From UBA685 sp002299005 (GTDB lineage: Bacteria; Pseudomonadota; Alphaproteobacteria; Puniceispirillales; Puniceispirillaceae), in contig CAXAAH010000004.1 in assembly GCA_963966775.1 (NCBI GenBank), forward strand, positions 14,421-78,420: DNA of 64,000 nt. The letters are read 5' to 3'. Below, in pieces: positions 52,944 through 62,131 of the stretch (within the stretch, counting starts at the first letter, position 1; every line of letters begins with the position of its first letter). The position numbers were made by a program, and so were the translations under genes. Under the pieces are notes generated by a model. That model had not been told where the DNA came from and did no database searches. It saw only the letters and a program-made list of their open reading frames with translations.

Positions 52944-53777
52944 TTATTTTAGACCGATTTCTTTCAGTCTTTGTTGCAGAAATTCTCCTGCGCTAAAATC
53001 CTTGTCCAACATTACGTCAGGGCGAGGATGTAAAAAGATAGGCATAGAATAGCGCGATTGGTTCGCGCGTGCATCTGGATTCACAACCCGATGCGTTGTT
53101 GAGGGATAATAATCATGGCTGGCAAGCGATAACATATCCCCATTATTAATCGTGATCATGCCAGCATCACATGAGATATCGTGCCAAAGCCCTTGCTTAT
53201 CTTGCGCTTGCAGGCCCGGCTGAGACCCTGCCAATAACAAGGTAATCAGGTTAATATCCTCATGCGCCGCCGCTCTGATAGCGCCTTCTTCAGGGGCTTC
53301 ATCAAGCGGTGGGTAATGTAAAATACGAAGCAAGCTCATCAATGATTCGGCCATCATCTTATCAAGCGGCATAGTGAAATTCTTTGCCACCTCTGCTGGC
53401 GTCTCATCTTGCAACCATCCGAGCAATTCAACACCAAGCGACGTCAAATCATTATGAATAGCGCGCGTCTCTGCCTCAAGCGACTCTGGCACACGGCCCC
53501 ATGTATAGACATGATAAAACTCTTTAAGGTCTTTGACCGTCTGGCCCTTCGCATTCTCTGAGCGGAACGGGAAATACCCATCTTGATTCTCAGGATCGCG
53601 CAAATAATCATGTTTGGTATCAGAGGCAAAAAAATTGCCCCAACTTTGGTAAATGCCCTCAATACGCGCTGGCGTCACCGGGTGATTCGCTAAGACAGCG
53701 AACCCTGTATTATGCAAAGAGCGCGCCAATGCCTGCTTGGCATCAGGGGCTTGATAGTCAATAGTTTCAATGTTCAT
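52944..53777 (-). CDS. isopenicillin N synthase-like Fe(II)/2OG oxygenase in nucleoside operon
   Basis: A 277-residue IPNS-like dioxygenase. Iron ligands H172, D174 (AHEDINL) and H229 (THRVVNP) and the 2OG-binding RxS motif R242-Y-S244 are intact; the N-terminal DIOX_N-type segment (HNTGFAVLANH) is present. Fungal thymine 7-hydroxylase and pyrimidine deoxynucleoside 2'-hydroxylase belong to this family. Placed between nucleoside hydrolase (49 bases) and the BMP binding protein (13 bases), it probably hydroxylates or demethylates a nucleobase or nucleoside; this is inference. No other clue to the substrate. Confidence 0.85.
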   Translation of the reverse strand: MNIETIDYQAPDAKQALARSLHNTGFAVLANHPVTPARIEGIYQSWGNFFASDTKHDYLRDPENQDGYFPFRSENAKGQTVKDLKEFYHVYTWGRVPESLEAETRAIHNDLTSLGVELLGWLQDETPAEVAKNFTMPLDKMMAESLMSLLRILHYPPLDEAPEEGAIRAAAHEDINLITLLLAGSQPGLQAQDKQGLWHDISCDAGMITINNGDMLSLASHDYYPSTTHRVVNPDARANQSRYSMPIFLHPRPDVMLDKDFSAGEFLQQRLKEIGLK

Positions 53778-53826
53778 AAGGCTTACCCCACCTTTTCAGA
53801 TAGCTTATGCGTATCATTACCACTTA

Positions 53827-54780
53827 CTAATTTTGGCGATTAGCAATCGCCTCATCAGCAAGCGTTGACAGACTTAAATAATGCGCTTTCACCTTGTCCA
53901 CATCAACCCCGATTGCGATTTTTACTGCTCTGCGCAAAAGAGAGGCATCTGGCACTGTCTGGCCTATTGCCTCACCTTCACAAATCACATGCACAGGCAC
54001 CGCGCGATATTCAAACAAATCTTCATCTGTTAGCGCGATAACCGCACAAGGATCATGCAACACGCACAAACTCTCTTGGTAGATGGTCGCATAAAAACGC
54101 GCATAAAATTGTGAGATATCATTGATAAATTGCCCGACCGCACCGCTTCTATCGGCCACAGATTGATAATCTTGCGGCGTGCACATGACTTGCGTGGTGA
54201 CATCAAGGCCAATCATCACGACCTCCCAATCAGCGCCAAACACCACATCAGCCGCGTGCGGATCATTCCAGATATTCGCCTCAGCATAGGCCGTCACATT
54301 GCCCTTCACAAAGCCTGCACCACCCATAATCGCGATTGATTTCACATGATGCACAAGCTCAGGATCACGCTGCAAGGCGATCGCAATATTGGTCAATGGC
54401 CCCACCGGACAAAGCGAGATCTCACCTGAATATTTGCGGCACGTCTCAATAATATAATCAGCCGCATCAAGATGGTGCGCCGCGCCCTTTGGGCTTTGTG
54501 CGGGCAAATCGCCAAAGCCTTCATCCCCATGCACATAATAGCTTGGCTCATTCGGCTCTTGCACCAATGGGCGGCTTGCACCCTTGGCCACATCTAGCTT
54601 GTAATGCGCTTGCTCGGCCAGCCAGAGGGCGTTGCGTGTGGCTTGTTCGACATTCACATTGCCAAAAATCGTTGTCAGCCCCACCACCTCAAGGCGCGGA
54701 TCGGCAAAGGCCATATGGATGGCCATCGCATCATCAATGCCAGGATCTGTGTCGATGATAATTTTCTGTTTTGCCGTCAT
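53827..54780 (-). CDS. inosine-uridine preferring nucleoside hydrolase
   Basis: A 317-residue ribonucleoside hydrolase releasing ribose and a free base. The calcium site DTDPGIDDAMA (10-20) is intact, with VGLTTIFGNV, VGPLTNIAIAL and the C-terminal DPCAVIALTDEDLF. ATG 54780 (MTAKQK) has TAGGG 6 bases before it; a GTG two codons upstream is less likely. The following ribokinase-type gene (upstream in the operon) phosphorylates the ribose. Confidence 0.93.
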   Translation of the reverse strand: MTAKQKIIIDTDPGIDDAMAIHMAFADPRLEVVGLTTIFGNVNVEQATRNALWLAEQAHYKLDVAKGASRPLVQEPNEPSYYVHGDEGFGDLPAQSPKGAAHHLDAADYIIETCRKYSGEISLCPVGPLTNIAIALQRDPELVHHVKSIAIMGGAGFVKGNVTAYAEANIWNDPHAADVVFGADWEVVMIGLDVTTQVMCTPQDYQSVADRSGAVGQFINDISQFYARFYATIYQESLCVLHDPCAVIALTDEDLFEYRAVPVHVICEGEAIGQTVPDASLLRRAVKIAIGVDVDKVKAHYLSLSTLADEAIANRQN

Positions 54781-54792
54781 AGTCACCCTATC

Positions 54793-55650
54793 CTAGCGAA
54801 GCTCTGCGATTGTTGGGATGGCATCTGCTGTGCCATATCTTGTCACCTGTACTGAGGCGGCTTTGCTTGCCATTGCCATCGCCTCTTGCATCGAGGCGCC
54901 TTGCGATATTTGGGCAAGCAAGAAGCCTAAATAAGTATCGCCGGCGCCTGTGGTATCGACCGCTTTGACGCGCGTCGCTGGCTGGAAGGACGCGCCATCA
55001 TTGCCATAATAATGCGCGCCATCTGCGCCTTTTGTGATGATAAGATGCGGCAGGCCCCACGCCTCTGGCGGCTGTGCCAAAGCAGCTTCAATCTCCGCCG
55101 CCTCGCCTTCATTCACCACCAGCAAATCAACAAGCCCGATTAAGGACAAAACCGTCTCTTTGACAAAAGGTGCCGCTGAATAGCAAATTGACAGCCCCGC
55201 TTTTTTGGCCTGTTGCAAAAAATACGCGCCTAGATTTGTCTCATTCTGCGTGAGCGCCCAATCACCCAATTTGGCATCTGCCAAAGCGGTATCAATTTGC
55301 GCCTGTGAGATAGCCGCATTTGCCCCTGCCATGAGTAGAATCTGATTTTCACCAGAGGCTTCATCAATCACCACAATCGCATGGCCGGTTGGCACATCAC
55401 CTTTGGCGAGATGCGTTAAATCAACGCCTGACTTGGCAAGAAGTGCTATCTGCGCCTCATCATCTTTGTGAATTTGGCCGATATGGCAAACCTCTGCCCC
55501 GCCAAGTGCCAGCGCAACCGACTGGTTAGCGCCCTTGCCACCAAGCCCTTTGGTAAAATCAAGCGCCCCAAGCGTTTCACCGGCGGTTGGCAAATGGGGG
55601 ACTTTGTAAAAATAATCCAGATTGATCGAACCAAGATTAAAAACAGTCAT
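54793..55650 (-). CDS. rbsK: ribokinase
   Basis: A 285-residue PfkB sugar kinase. GGKGANQSVA (near 37-46) and DTTGAGDTYLGFL (catalytic Asp) are the family motifs, and the N-terminal LGSINLDYFYKVPHLPTAGE is typical of ribokinase. It turns ribose from the nucleoside hydrolase (12 bases downstream) into ribose 5-phosphate. The cysteine-rich gene precedes it by 9 bases. Confidence 0.88.
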   Translation of the reverse strand: MTVFNLGSINLDYFYKVPHLPTAGETLGALDFTKGLGGKGANQSVALALGGAEVCHIGQIHKDDEAQIALLAKSGVDLTHLAKGDVPTGHAIVVIDEASGENQILLMAGANAAISQAQIDTALADAKLGDWALTQNETNLGAYFLQQAKKAGLSICYSAAPFVKETVLSLIGLVDLLVVNEGEAAEIEAALAQPPEAWGLPHLIITKGADGAHYYGNDGASFQPATRVKAVDTTGAGDTYLGFLLAQISQGASMQEAMAMASKAASVQVTRYGTADAIPTIAELR

Positions 55651-55659
55651 AAATCTGTA

Positions 55660-55947
55660 TCAGCCTTTTTTTGCTTTAGATTCCACTTTTGATTCAGGGG
55701 TGCGCAGGCTTTGTGCCTCACGCTTGGCACGTTTTTCTTCGCGCGCCATTTTCAACTCATTTAACTGGCCATTGGCAAGACAATTTGGGCAAAGACAACT
55801 ACCATCAAGCTGGTAATTAAACTTCATATTCGGGCTATGCATACACCAGCAATCACCCGGCTCACCTGTTTTGCATCTAAAATCTGCCCCGCACTCACTG
55901 CATATCGTCGGGACATTACGCGCCTTATCATATAGTTTGCTTTCCAT
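55660..55947 (-). CDS. cysteine-rich CWC family protein
   Basis: A 95-residue soluble protein with eight cysteines (C16, C19, C25, C33, C35, C51, C53, C56) in the Cys_rich_CWC pattern: ICSECGADFRC, GDCWCM, and GSCLCPNCL. The last 30 residues are charged and lysine-rich. It probably binds zinc; function unknown. ATG 55947 has GTGAGG 7 bases upstream. It is first in the nucleoside operon by spacing, though it may simply be cotranscribed. Confidence 0.75.
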   Translation of the reverse strand: MESKLYDKARNVPTICSECGADFRCKTGEPGDCWCMHSPNMKFNYQLDGSCLCPNCLANGQLNELKMAREEKRAKREAQSLRTPESKVESKAKKG

Positions 55948-56030
55948 GCTAGCCTCACGAAAAGGGGGTTTCACATGTTAGAGGGTGCCATATATGGGGC
56001 TAAAAGCAAGAGCTATTCACTACTCAGGCG

Positions 56031-56702
56031 CTATTCACCACCATTGGCGCGTGACCATTCCACAGGCGCGTTCAAGAATGCCTCAACCTTTGCGACACGC
56101 TCATCACTATAGGCAGGGTTCGCTTTAATCGCGGCAAGCACATCCCACCATGTCGCCAAATAATGCAAGCTGACATCTTCCTCAGCCAGTTTGGTCATCG
56201 CATCTTTGAAAATATCATAATAGAAAATCACAAAGATATGGTTAACCTCAGCGCCCGCGGTGCGAATGGCATTAATAAAGTTCAGCTTTGAGCCGCCATC
56301 TGTCGCCAAATCTTCGACCAATAAAATATGCTGGCCTTCTTCGATAAGTCCTTCAATTTGCGCATCACGGCCAAAGCCCTTTGGCTTTTTGCGGATATAT
56401 TGCATCGGCTTATCAAGATTTTCACTCATCCAAGCTGAGAACGGAATCCCCGCTGTCTCACCGCCTGCAACAGCATCATAGGGCTTATCGGCTGATAGCT
56501 CTGCCATCATCTTGGCGCCCTCATCCATTAAGAAGCGTCTGATCTCTGGAAAAGAGATAATCTTGCGGCAATCAATATAAACAGGGCTCGCTTTGCCAGA
56601 GGTAAAGATAAAAGGTTTATCGTCTGAGATATGAACCGCCTCAATATCAAGCAACATTTGTGCCACTTTTTGACCAACTGATATATTATTTTCTTGGCTC
56701 AT
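56031..56702 (-). CDS. pyrE: orotate phosphoribosyltransferase
   Basis: A 223-residue pyrimidine biosynthesis enzyme making OMP from orotate and PRPP. The PRPP loop LLVEDLATDGGSKLNFI (near 115-131), FTSGKASPVYIDCRK and RKKPKGFGRD are diagnostic. ATG 56702 (MSQENNIS) is chosen over a GTG four codons upstream. The 83-base spacer to the next gene contains a weak 18-bp repeat of the stop-codon region. pyrC lies 5 kb away past the pot operon. Confidence 0.95.
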   Translation of the reverse strand: MSQENNISVGQKVAQMLLDIEAVHISDDKPFIFTSGKASPVYIDCRKIISFPEIRRFLMDEGAKMMAELSADKPYDAVAGGETAGIPFSAWMSENLDKPMQYIRKKPKGFGRDAQIEGLIEEGQHILLVEDLATDGGSKLNFINAIRTAGAEVNHIFVIFYYDIFKDAMTKLAEEDVSLHYLATWWDVLAAIKANPAYSDERVAKVEAFLNAPVEWSRANGGE

Positions 56703-56854
56703 CTTACGCTTCACTTTCTTCTATTATCTGGCATCATATTGACCGCTAAGGGCGTCTTACGCTTACCGCCTGTTCTACCCTAGCCGGGGCAGAAAATCCA
56801 GTCTTTGCAGGGCCGATACAAACCGCCTATGTAAAAAGATACCGCATCCAGAGT

Positions 56855-57655
56855 CTATCTCTTTTTGCGCCCAATCAGCAACGCGCCTGCGGTGACGCCC
56901 ACGGCGATAATCACAATCATCAAAGTGGCAATCGCATTAATCTCAGGCGTTACCCCAAGGCGGACTTTTGAGAATATCACAATCGGTAATGTCGATGATC
57001 CAGGCCCGCTGACAAAGCTGGCAATGACCAAATCATCAAAGCTAAGCGTGAAGGTCAACAGCCACGCCGATAAGATGGCAGGGGCGATAAGGGGCAAGGT
57101 GACTGAAAAGAAAATAAAGGGCTGACGCGCGCCTAAATCCATCGCCGCCTCTTCGAGAGAGCGATCAAATTGCCGCAATCTTGCTTGGATGACCACGGCG
57201 GCAAAACACATCCCAAAAGTCGCATGGGCGATGATAATCGTATCGAGCCCCCGCCCCTTGGGCCAGCCTAGCAATTGTTCCATGCCGATGAATAACAGCA
57301 ATAATGATAAGCCCATCACCACCTCTGGTATCACCAAAGGCGCAGAGGCAAGCGCGCTTAATAACAGGCGGCCGCGAAACCGCCCAAAGCGCACAAAACA
57401 AGCCGCGATCAAGACCCCAAAAATGGTCGAAAGGCTCGCCGCCACAGCGCCAATCAAAAGCGATTTACCAAGCGCGGATAGCAACGCCTCATTGCCCAAT
57501 AACGCGCCATACCAATGAAAGGAAAACCCGGCCCAGACAGAGGATAATTTGCCCGCATTAAAGCTATAGGCCATCATCACAACCACAGGGATATAAAGCG
57601 CCAAAAAGCCAATGACGCCTAAGATGATGAATAATAAAGGCACGCGGCGCACCAT
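56855..57655 (-). CDS. potI: polyamine ABC transporter permease PotI
   Basis: A 266-residue permease with six helices. The EAA loop EEAAMDLGARQPFIFFSVTLP (near 166-186) and SFDDLVIASFVSGPGSSTLP are typical of PotI/PotC. The last gene of potFGHI; start overlaps the potH stop by one base. No terminator was recognised after it. Confidence 0.92.
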   Translation of the reverse strand: MVRRVPLLFIILGVIGFLALYIPVVVMMAYSFNAGKLSSVWAGFSFHWYGALLGNEALLSALGKSLLIGAVAASLSTIFGVLIAACFVRFGRFRGRLLLSALASAPLVIPEVVMGLSLLLLFIGMEQLLGWPKGRGLDTIIIAHATFGMCFAAVVIQARLRQFDRSLEEAAMDLGARQPFIFFSVTLPLIAPAILSAWLLTFTLSFDDLVIASFVSGPGSSTLPIVIFSKVRLGVTPEINAIATLMIVIIAVGVTAGALLIGRKKR

Positions 57656-58635
57656 TATGCCTGCCCTCCTGCTGGCTCATCTTGTGGCTCATCCTTTGGC
57701 CCATCCACATGGCGCATATAGATAATTGGCCCTGCCACAATCAGCATCAAAATCAAGGCGATCGCGGCTGCCACTGGCCAGTCACGATTGCGGAAAAACT
57801 CTGTCCATAACACCTTGCCAAGCATCAGCTGATCAGGCCCGCCAAGCAAGGCAGGGATCACAAATTCGCCAACCGCCGGAATAAAGACCAGCAAGCAACC
57901 AGCGATAATCCCCGGCATTGAAAGCGGCAAGGTGATGGTTCTGAAAATCACAAACCCATTGGCCCCCAAATCAGCCGCCGCCTCATTCAGCGTCTGATCT
58001 AGCCGTGTCAAAGTCGCATAGAGCGGCAAAATCATCAGCGGCAAATAGGTTAATAGCATCCCCATATAGACCGAAAATTCGGTCTGCATCATCCGCAAGG
58101 GCGCGTCTATAACCCCGAGCCATAACAGCATCGCATTCACAAAGCCGTTTGGATTTAAAAGACCAATAAGCGCATACATACGAAGCAGGCTTGAGGTCCA
58201 AAATGGCAACAGCACCAAGATCAGCAAAATCAGGCGCGTACGCTCATCAGACCGGGCAATCCAATAGGCCATCGGATAGGCAAAGATGAGACAAATCACC
58301 GTTGAGAAAAACGCAATCCGTAACGAATTAAGCGCAGGGCCGACATAATCTTCGGAATATTCAATCAGAAGGCCATAATTTTCGAGGTTGAAATTGGTGA
58401 AAAACCCGTCATCACCAAACCCCCATAAGGGCTTAAAAGGCGGTATGCCGCGCCGCGCTTCGGTAAAGGAGACCTGCGCCATTTCAAGCAAGGGCAGCGC
58501 AAAAAACACCATGAGCCAAAATAGCGGCAAGCCAATGACAAGCGCGCGCCCATAGCGGCCCAAATAGTGGCCCAAATGGCGCGCTATCCATCCTGCCTGC
58601 GCAGTTTGCCCATCTTGATTTAGCAACCGGGGCAT
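57655..58635 (-). CDS. potH: polyamine ABC transporter permease PotH
   Basis: A 326-residue permease with about six helices and an N-terminal cytoplasmic segment. LLPFWTSSLLRMYALIGLL and the EAA loop NEAAADLGANGFVIFRTITL are the family motifs. Partner of PotI. The C-terminus (HVDGPKDEPQDEPAGGQA) is polar and acidic. The start lies 9 bases after the ATPase stop. Confidence 0.93.
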   Translation of the reverse strand: MPRLLNQDGQTAQAGWIARHLGHYLGRYGRALVIGLPLFWLMVFFALPLLEMAQVSFTEARRGIPPFKPLWGFGDDGFFTNFNLENYGLLIEYSEDYVGPALNSLRIAFFSTVICLIFAYPMAYWIARSDERTRLILLILVLLPFWTSSLLRMYALIGLLNPNGFVNAMLLWLGVIDAPLRMMQTEFSVYMGMLLTYLPLMILPLYATLTRLDQTLNEAAADLGANGFVIFRTITLPLSMPGIIAGCLLVFIPAVGEFVIPALLGGPDQLMLGKVLWTEFFRNRDWPVAAAIALILMLIVAGPIIYMRHVDGPKDEPQDEPAGGQA

Positions 58636-58644
58636 CGCATCCCC

Positions 58645-59775
58645 CTATTGAGAAAGGATAATGGCATCTTTGGCATCAAAGCTTGCCACCGCCGCCTCAT
58701 CCCATGTGAAATCTGCCTCATCACGCCGCCTATTCGACAACAAAATCTTGAGCATCACCCCATCAGCCATCCGCGCTCTGACATGTGTCACAGACCCAAG
58801 ATACCCAAGCTCTTCGATAGTCACGCCTATCTGATTGGCGCCTTTGGCGGTGCCTCTGGTCAGGTTTATTTTCTCTGGCCGCAACGCAATTGTCACCGCA
58901 TCACCTGTGGCAAGAGGCATCGCTTCAACCCCTTCAATCGCCGCTTCTAGCGTTATAATTTCCTGCCCACTTTCATGATGCCCACTTTCATGATGCCCGC
59001 TCTTATAATGAGCTATTACTTTTGACTTTGTGGCTTTATCTATGATGGCTGGCAGAAAGCTAACCTGTCCCAAAAAATCGGCCATAAAGCGTGTGCTTGG
59101 CCTGTCATAGAGCATTTGCGGCGTGCCAACTTGCACCAGCCGGCCTTCATCCATCACCCCAATTTGCGAGCCTATCGACATCGCCTCTTCTTGGTCGTGC
59201 GTTACCACCACAAAAGTTGTGCCAAGGCTTTCTTGAATATTAACCAATTCAAACTGTGTATCTTCACGCAGTTTTTTATCCAAGGCGGCAAGCGGCTCAT
59301 CGAGCAATAGCACCTTGGGGCGACGTGCCAAGGCGCGTGCCAAGGCGACGCGCTGACGCTGGCCACCTGAGAGCTGATCAGGGTTACGCGCGCCCATACC
59401 CTCTAGGCGCACAAGCTTTAGCATCTCATCAATACGCGCTTGATAATCCGCCCCAGAGATGCCAGCACGCGCAAGGCCATAGCCAATATTCTTGGCAACA
59501 GACATATGGGGAAACAGCGCATAATTTTGGAACATGTAATTCACAGGCCGGTCTGCAGGGTGTACCGCCGCCATATCAATGCCATCAATTTCAATTGTCC
59601 CAGAGGTCGGCGTCTCAAGCCCTGCCAGCATACGAAGCAAGGTAGTCTTGCCGCAACCAGAGCCGCCTAAAAGGCAAAATAACGCGCCCTTCTCAATCTC
59701 AAGGGACAGGCTATCAACGGCTGTGAAATCACCAAATTGCTTGGTGATTTCAGAGATTTTAATAAAGGGTGCCAC
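58645..59775 (-). CDS. potG: polyamine ABC transporter ATPase PotG/PotA
   Basis: A 376-residue ATPase. Walker A LGGSGCGKTT (near 36-45), LSGGQRQRVALARALARRP and Walker B VLLLDEPLAALD are complete. The C-terminal TOBE-type domain begins near 290. Between the domains (about 257-271) lies a histidine-rich repeat, HYKSG-HHESG-HHESG, encoded by three tandem 15-bp units. The insertion lies in a linker and should not block ATPase function. Energises PotHI. Confidence 0.93.
   Translation of the reverse strand: MAPFIKISEITKQFGDFTAVDSLSLEIEKGALFCLLGGSGCGKTTLLRMLAGLETPTSGTIEIDGIDMAAVHPADRPVNYMFQNYALFPHMSVAKNIGYGLARAGISGADYQARIDEMLKLVRLEGMGARNPDQLSGGQRQRVALARALARRPKVLLLDEPLAALDKKLREDTQFELVNIQESLGTTFVVVTHDQEEAMSIGSQIGVMDEGRLVQVGTPQMLYDRPSTRFMADFLGQVSFLPAIIDKATKSKVIAHYKSGHHESGHHESGQEIITLEAAIEGVEAMPLATGDAVTIALRPEKINLTRGTAKGANQIGVTIEELGYLGSVTHVRARMADGVMLKILLSNRRRDEADFTWDEAAVASFDAKDAIILSQ
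58966..59010. repeat. in-frame 15-bp tandem repeat in potG
   Basis: Two perfect copies of CCCACTTTCATGATG (58966, 58981) and a diverged third (58996) encode [H-H/Y-E/K-S-G]x3 on the minus strand. The 15-bp period keeps the frame. Confidence 0.9.
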
Positions 59776-59801
59776 TGTGATTTGTGCTCCCAGCTAGGCC
59801 A

Positions 59802-60899
59802 TTAATTACCAGCGGTAAAACGTGACCATGTGCGGTTTACAACACGATCTGTCTTGGCATCATATACAGGCACCACAAACAGCTTTTGGCGTGCGGCGTC
59901 TGTTGGATAAATACCCGGATGCGAGAGCACCTCAGGGTCAATCATCGGATTCGCCGCCTCATTACCAGAGGCATACCAGACATAATTGACGTTATTGGCC
60001 GCCACATCAGGGCGCAACATATAGTCGATGAACTTATAAGCATTATCGACATTCTTGGCATCAACTGGCAGGGCAAACATATCAAACCACATATTTGTGC
60101 CTTCATCAGGGATCACATAGTCAATCGTCTGACCATTATCCGCATCCTCTGCGCGATAGGCCGCTTGGAAGGCGTCACCTGACCACATAATCGCGGCACA
60201 AAGCTCGCCATTGGCGATATCATTGATTGATTGTGATGAATGGATATAGCGCAAATAAGGGCGCACCGCATTTAGCACCTCGCCTGCCGCTTGAATATCA
60301 TCCGCATCTTGCGAGCGACCGTCCTTGCCAAGATAGGCCATCACATTTGGCAAGACATCTGTTGGCGCATCCAAAATCGCAATCCCGCAATCAGCCAGCT
60401 TTGAGGCATATTGTGGGTCGAGCACAAGCGCCCAGCTATTGGTTGGCGCATCATCACCAAGACGTTCTGCCACCATATCCACATTATAAGCCACACCCGT
60501 GGTGCCCCACATATAAACAAGACCCGCATTATCAATGCCGACCATGCCGTTAGCTTCATCTTGGATAACCGCATTTTGATTGCCGACATTGGCAATACGC
60601 CCAAGATCTAGCGTGCCATAAGCGCCTGATTCAAGACCACGTGCCAAGAAATCAGCCGTTGGCACAACCAAATCATAGCCCGATGAGCCTGCCAACATTT
60701 TGGCTTCTAGCACTTCGTTTGAATCATACACATCATAGACAACTTTAATGCCTGTTTCGGCTTCGAAATTCGCGATGGTATCTTCGGCGATATAATCAGA
60801 CCAATTATAAATATTCAGCTCACCATTCGCAAATACCGGCGCGCTTGCACTTGCCATAAGGCCTGCGAGCGTGAGCATTGTTACCTTTGATAATTTCAT
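59802..60899 (-). CDS. potF: putrescine/polyamine-binding protein PotF
   Basis: A 365-residue periplasmic protein with signal peptide MKLSKVTMLTLAGLMASASAP. The mature start ELNIYNWSDYIAEDTI and YDVYDSNEVLEAKMLAGSSG are the polyamine-binding family signature; acidic and aromatic residues in the pocket (e.g. WSGDAFQ) bind the amine. First gene of the pot operon; GGAGAAAATAA precedes the ATG. The spacer upstream (166 bases) holds no gene. Confidence 0.95.
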   Translation of the reverse strand: MKLSKVTMLTLAGLMASASAPVFANGELNIYNWSDYIAEDTIANFEAETGIKVVYDVYDSNEVLEAKMLAGSSGYDLVVPTADFLARGLESGAYGTLDLGRIANVGNQNAVIQDEANGMVGIDNAGLVYMWGTTGVAYNVDMVAERLGDDAPTNSWALVLDPQYASKLADCGIAILDAPTDVLPNVMAYLGKDGRSQDADDIQAAGEVLNAVRPYLRYIHSSQSINDIANGELCAAIMWSGDAFQAAYRAEDADNGQTIDYVIPDEGTNMWFDMFALPVDAKNVDNAYKFIDYMLRPDVAANNVNYVWYASGNEAANPMIDPEVLSHPGIYPTDAARQKLFVVPVYDAKTDRVVNRTWSRFTAGN

Positions 60900-61065
60900 T
60901 TATTTTCTCCTCTTATGGCAAAGATGTGGCTCATCCTCATTTATGGGCAAGTCGAAATCACAGCCCATATAACAAAAGGAGCGCGCACCTAATGTCCTAC
61001 CTTAACGATAATTAAAAATCGTGACAAAGCTTTTATCCGGAAAAGGACTTTCTGCGCACAGATGC

Positions 61066-62106
61066 TTAGCGTTCTGGCTTCCAATGGATGGGGCGTAGCG
61101 GGTCAAAGACTGTCACAGGCCCGTCTTGTGTATCAATAGACGAAGGATAGCTAGCAGGCGTATCCGAACGCACCAACACCATCTCAGCCTCATTGACAGG
61201 CAAGCGGTAAAAAGCCGGGCCATGCAAGCTCGCAAAGCCTTCTAATTTATCAAGCGCTCCTTCTTCTTCGAATATCTCAGCCAAACAGCCCATCGTATTA
61301 GGGGCGGTAAAAATACCCGCACAGCCGCATTCTTGCAATTTATTAGGGTCTGTATGAGGCGCTGAATCTGTGCCCAAGAAATACCGCGGATCGCCCGAGA
61401 TTGCCGCCGCCACAAGGGCTTTGCGATGAATCTCGCGCTTGGCGACAGGCAGGCAATAATAATGCGGCTTAATCCCGCCTGCCAAATAGGCATTGCGGTT
61501 AATCATCAGATGATGGGTGGTAATCGTCGCGGCAAGCGCGCGGCTTGCTTGGGCGACATAATCAACCGCTTGCTTGGTGGTGATATGTTCAAACACCACC
61601 CGCAATTCTGGCAAGCGCACCCCAAGCGGGTCTAGCACGCGGTCAATAAAAACCGCCTCTCTATCAAAAATATCAATCTCAGAATCAACCACCTCACCAT
61701 GCACACATAGCGGCATGCCAATCTCTGCCATCACCTCTAGCACGGGCATGATTTTATCCATATCACGCACACCAGAGCTTGAATTTGTGGTCGCACCTGC
61801 GGGGTATAATTTGACCGCTGTGATGAGGCCTGATTCAAAACCAGCACGCACATCTTGCGGATCTGTTTGCTCGGTTAGGTACAATACCATCAGGGGATCA
61901 AAATCCATCCCCTTTGGCAAGGCCGCCAAGATACGTTCGCGGTAAGCGGCGGCATCTTTGGTGGTGGTCACGGGCGGCACCAGATTTGGCATGATAATCG
62001 CTCTGCCAAAATCTTGTGCCGTATGAGGCAATACCGCTTCTAGCATCGCCCCATCACGCAAATGTAAGTGCCAATCATCAGGTCGTTTGATTGTCAGCTT
62101 TTGCAT
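61066..62106 (-). CDS. pyrC: dihydroorotase, class II
   Basis: A 346-residue E. coli-type (class II) dihydroorotase. Zinc ligands H13 and H15 (DWHLHLRDG, 11-19), the carboxylated lysine in AVKLYPAGATTNS, H in FEHITTKQAV and TTHHLM, and the C-terminal FLGTDSAPH are intact. It closes the ring in pyrimidine biosynthesis. Downstream gene is potF; upstream is dadA with a 25-base spacer, so it may be cotranscribed with dadA from the riboswitch promoter. Confidence 0.96.
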   Translation of the reverse strand: MQKLTIKRPDDWHLHLRDGAMLEAVLPHTAQDFGRAIIMPNLVPPVTTTKDAAAYRERILAALPKGMDFDPLMVLYLTEQTDPQDVRAGFESGLITAVKLYPAGATTNSSSGVRDMDKIMPVLEVMAEIGMPLCVHGEVVDSEIDIFDREAVFIDRVLDPLGVRLPELRVVFEHITTKQAVDYVAQASRALAATITTHHLMINRNAYLAGGIKPHYYCLPVAKREIHRKALVAAAISGDPRYFLGTDSAPHTDPNKLQECGCAGIFTAPNTMGCLAEIFEEEGALDKLEGFASLHGPAFYRLPVNEAEMVLVRSDTPASYPSSIDTQDGPVTVFDPLRPIHWKPER

Positions 62107-62131
62107 GAATATTCCCCATTTATCTTAAAAA

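Noticed and set aside
56012..56047. 18-bp repeat at the pyrE stop codon
   Set aside because: Only nine bases match exactly and the rest is weak, so I did not count it with the clear tandem duplications.
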